Assembly (NCBI GenBank): GCA_002840155.1 | Contig: PGZH01000011.1 | Coordinates: 62,001 to 126,000, forward strand | Direction: 5' to 3' | Origin: Gammaproteobacteria bacterium HGW-Gammaproteobacteria-13 | GTDB taxonomy: Bacteria > Pseudomonadota > Gammaproteobacteria > Pseudomonadales > Pseudomonadaceae | Length of the DNA: 64,000 nucleotides | Shown: piece by piece, positions 63,690-64,000 of the stretch | Position numbering within the stretch: position 1 is the stretch's first letter | How the letters are laid out: each line of letters starts with the position of its first letter | Translations under genes and position numbers: made by a program | Notes under the pieces: model-generated | The model's database searches: none | What the model was told of the DNA's origin: nothing | What the model saw: the letters and a program-made list of their open reading frames with translations, nothing else

Positions 63690-64000
63690 CTAGCCCGCAG
63701 AGCCATGTGGATGCTTGCAGCGCCAGCGCCGATGGATGGATGACCTACTCACCAGATCATCAAACTCACTCACCGCTTGCCTGGCGTGCTCCTTGACCTG
63801 ACTTGGCTCCAAGACCAAGTCGCGGATTAAGCTGGTGAGATCATCAATTTTCTTCAGGCCCAGTGCCCGTGAGAGCAGGGCAGGGGCATTTCGATTCTCC
63901 ATCCGCAGCAAACGAACATAGGTCTCTTGGTACTCGGAAAACGAGTCAAAGGCTTCGACCAGTGGATCCTCTTTCAGGTGCTGCTTGAGCAAACGAGCAT
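63690..64000 (-). pseudogene. Truncated fragment resembling the JetC (SMC-like) ATPase of Wadjet systems
   Basis: The frame is open from the right edge and stops at 63690, giving about 102 residues. The segment ALLSRALGLKKIDDLTSLIRDLVLEPSQV ... SEFDDL resembles, from memory, the part of JetC-like SbcC/MukB-type proteins after the ATPase N-lobe, where the text normally continues into a long coiled coil. Here similarity stops after FDDLV (near 63750) and a basic, unrelated tail follows to the stop. This suggests that the rest of the gene was lost. The start and the partner genes would lie outside the window. The family call is tentative. Confidence 0.4.

Overview
The window is GC-rich chromosomal DNA whose gene content and order fit a Pseudomonas chromosome close to oriC. 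The best evidence is the run qor / hemF / aroE / tsaC / dprA / LysM protein / def / fmt / rsmB / trkA / PilZ / late acyltransferase / tag / glyQ / glyS / gmhB / plsC (about 42.4-59.4 kb), which in Pseudomonas lies next to gyrB-recF-dnaN-dnaA. A perfect DnaA-box 9-mer and a near-perfect parS-like palindrome sit just after plsC, as expected near oriC. No tRNA, rRNA or CRISPR array was found.

Layout. 0-2 kb: GABA catabolism (3' end of gabD, gabT). 2-6.3 kb: REC-HDOD regulator, a divergent LysR/methyltransferase pair, small exported proteins. 6.3-9.7 kb: a BLUF photoreceptor followed on the same strand by a membrane GGDEF/EAL protein, suggesting light-to-c-di-GMP signalling. 9.9-17.2 kb: a tightly packed, overlapping six-gene operon (ArsS-like radical SAM enzyme, SSS-family transporter, metallophosphatase-like protein, TVP38-membrane-domain/flavin disulfide reductase fusion, DUF3047 exported protein, SelD-associated-type FAD oxidoreductase). 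Its pathway is not known to me and it looks like a dedicated redox/metalloid or selenium system. 17.4-31 kb: chemoreceptor, LysR/DJ-1 pair, MerR/old-yellow-enzyme pair with a canonical 19-bp-spacer promoter, lipoproteins, glutamylputrescine-type oxidase, PhoD-like phosphatase, Crp/Fnr regulator, Mpo1-like protein, XRE regulator. 31.2-33.8 kb: modABC with a ModE box. 34-41.6 kb: assimilatory nitrite reductase nirBD and a divergent nitrate reductase-flavoprotein fusion. Both have sigma-54 promoter sequences, and nirB has a leader with an ANTAR-type hexaloop hairpin competing with a terminator. 41.6-59.4 kb: conserved oriC-side housekeeping block with REP doublets in its gaps.

59.7-64 kb: instead of gyrB, accessory DNA begins with what looks like the left end of a Tn7-like transposon (TGTCGACGGGCGATAAAG, close to the Tn7 terminus, followed by three similar repeats). 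Its cargo is a TOTE-type primase-helicase, a RelBE-type toxin-antitoxin pair just upstream on the same strand, and a truncated fragment tentatively resembling the JetC ATPase of Wadjet systems. A strong minus-strand terminator is left between plsC and the element, as if the insertion separated gyrB from its terminator. The other transposon end and any tns genes would lie beyond the right edge.

Start codons were chosen from ribosome-binding sites, overlaps and family N-termini. Family assignments are from recalled motifs, not database searches.
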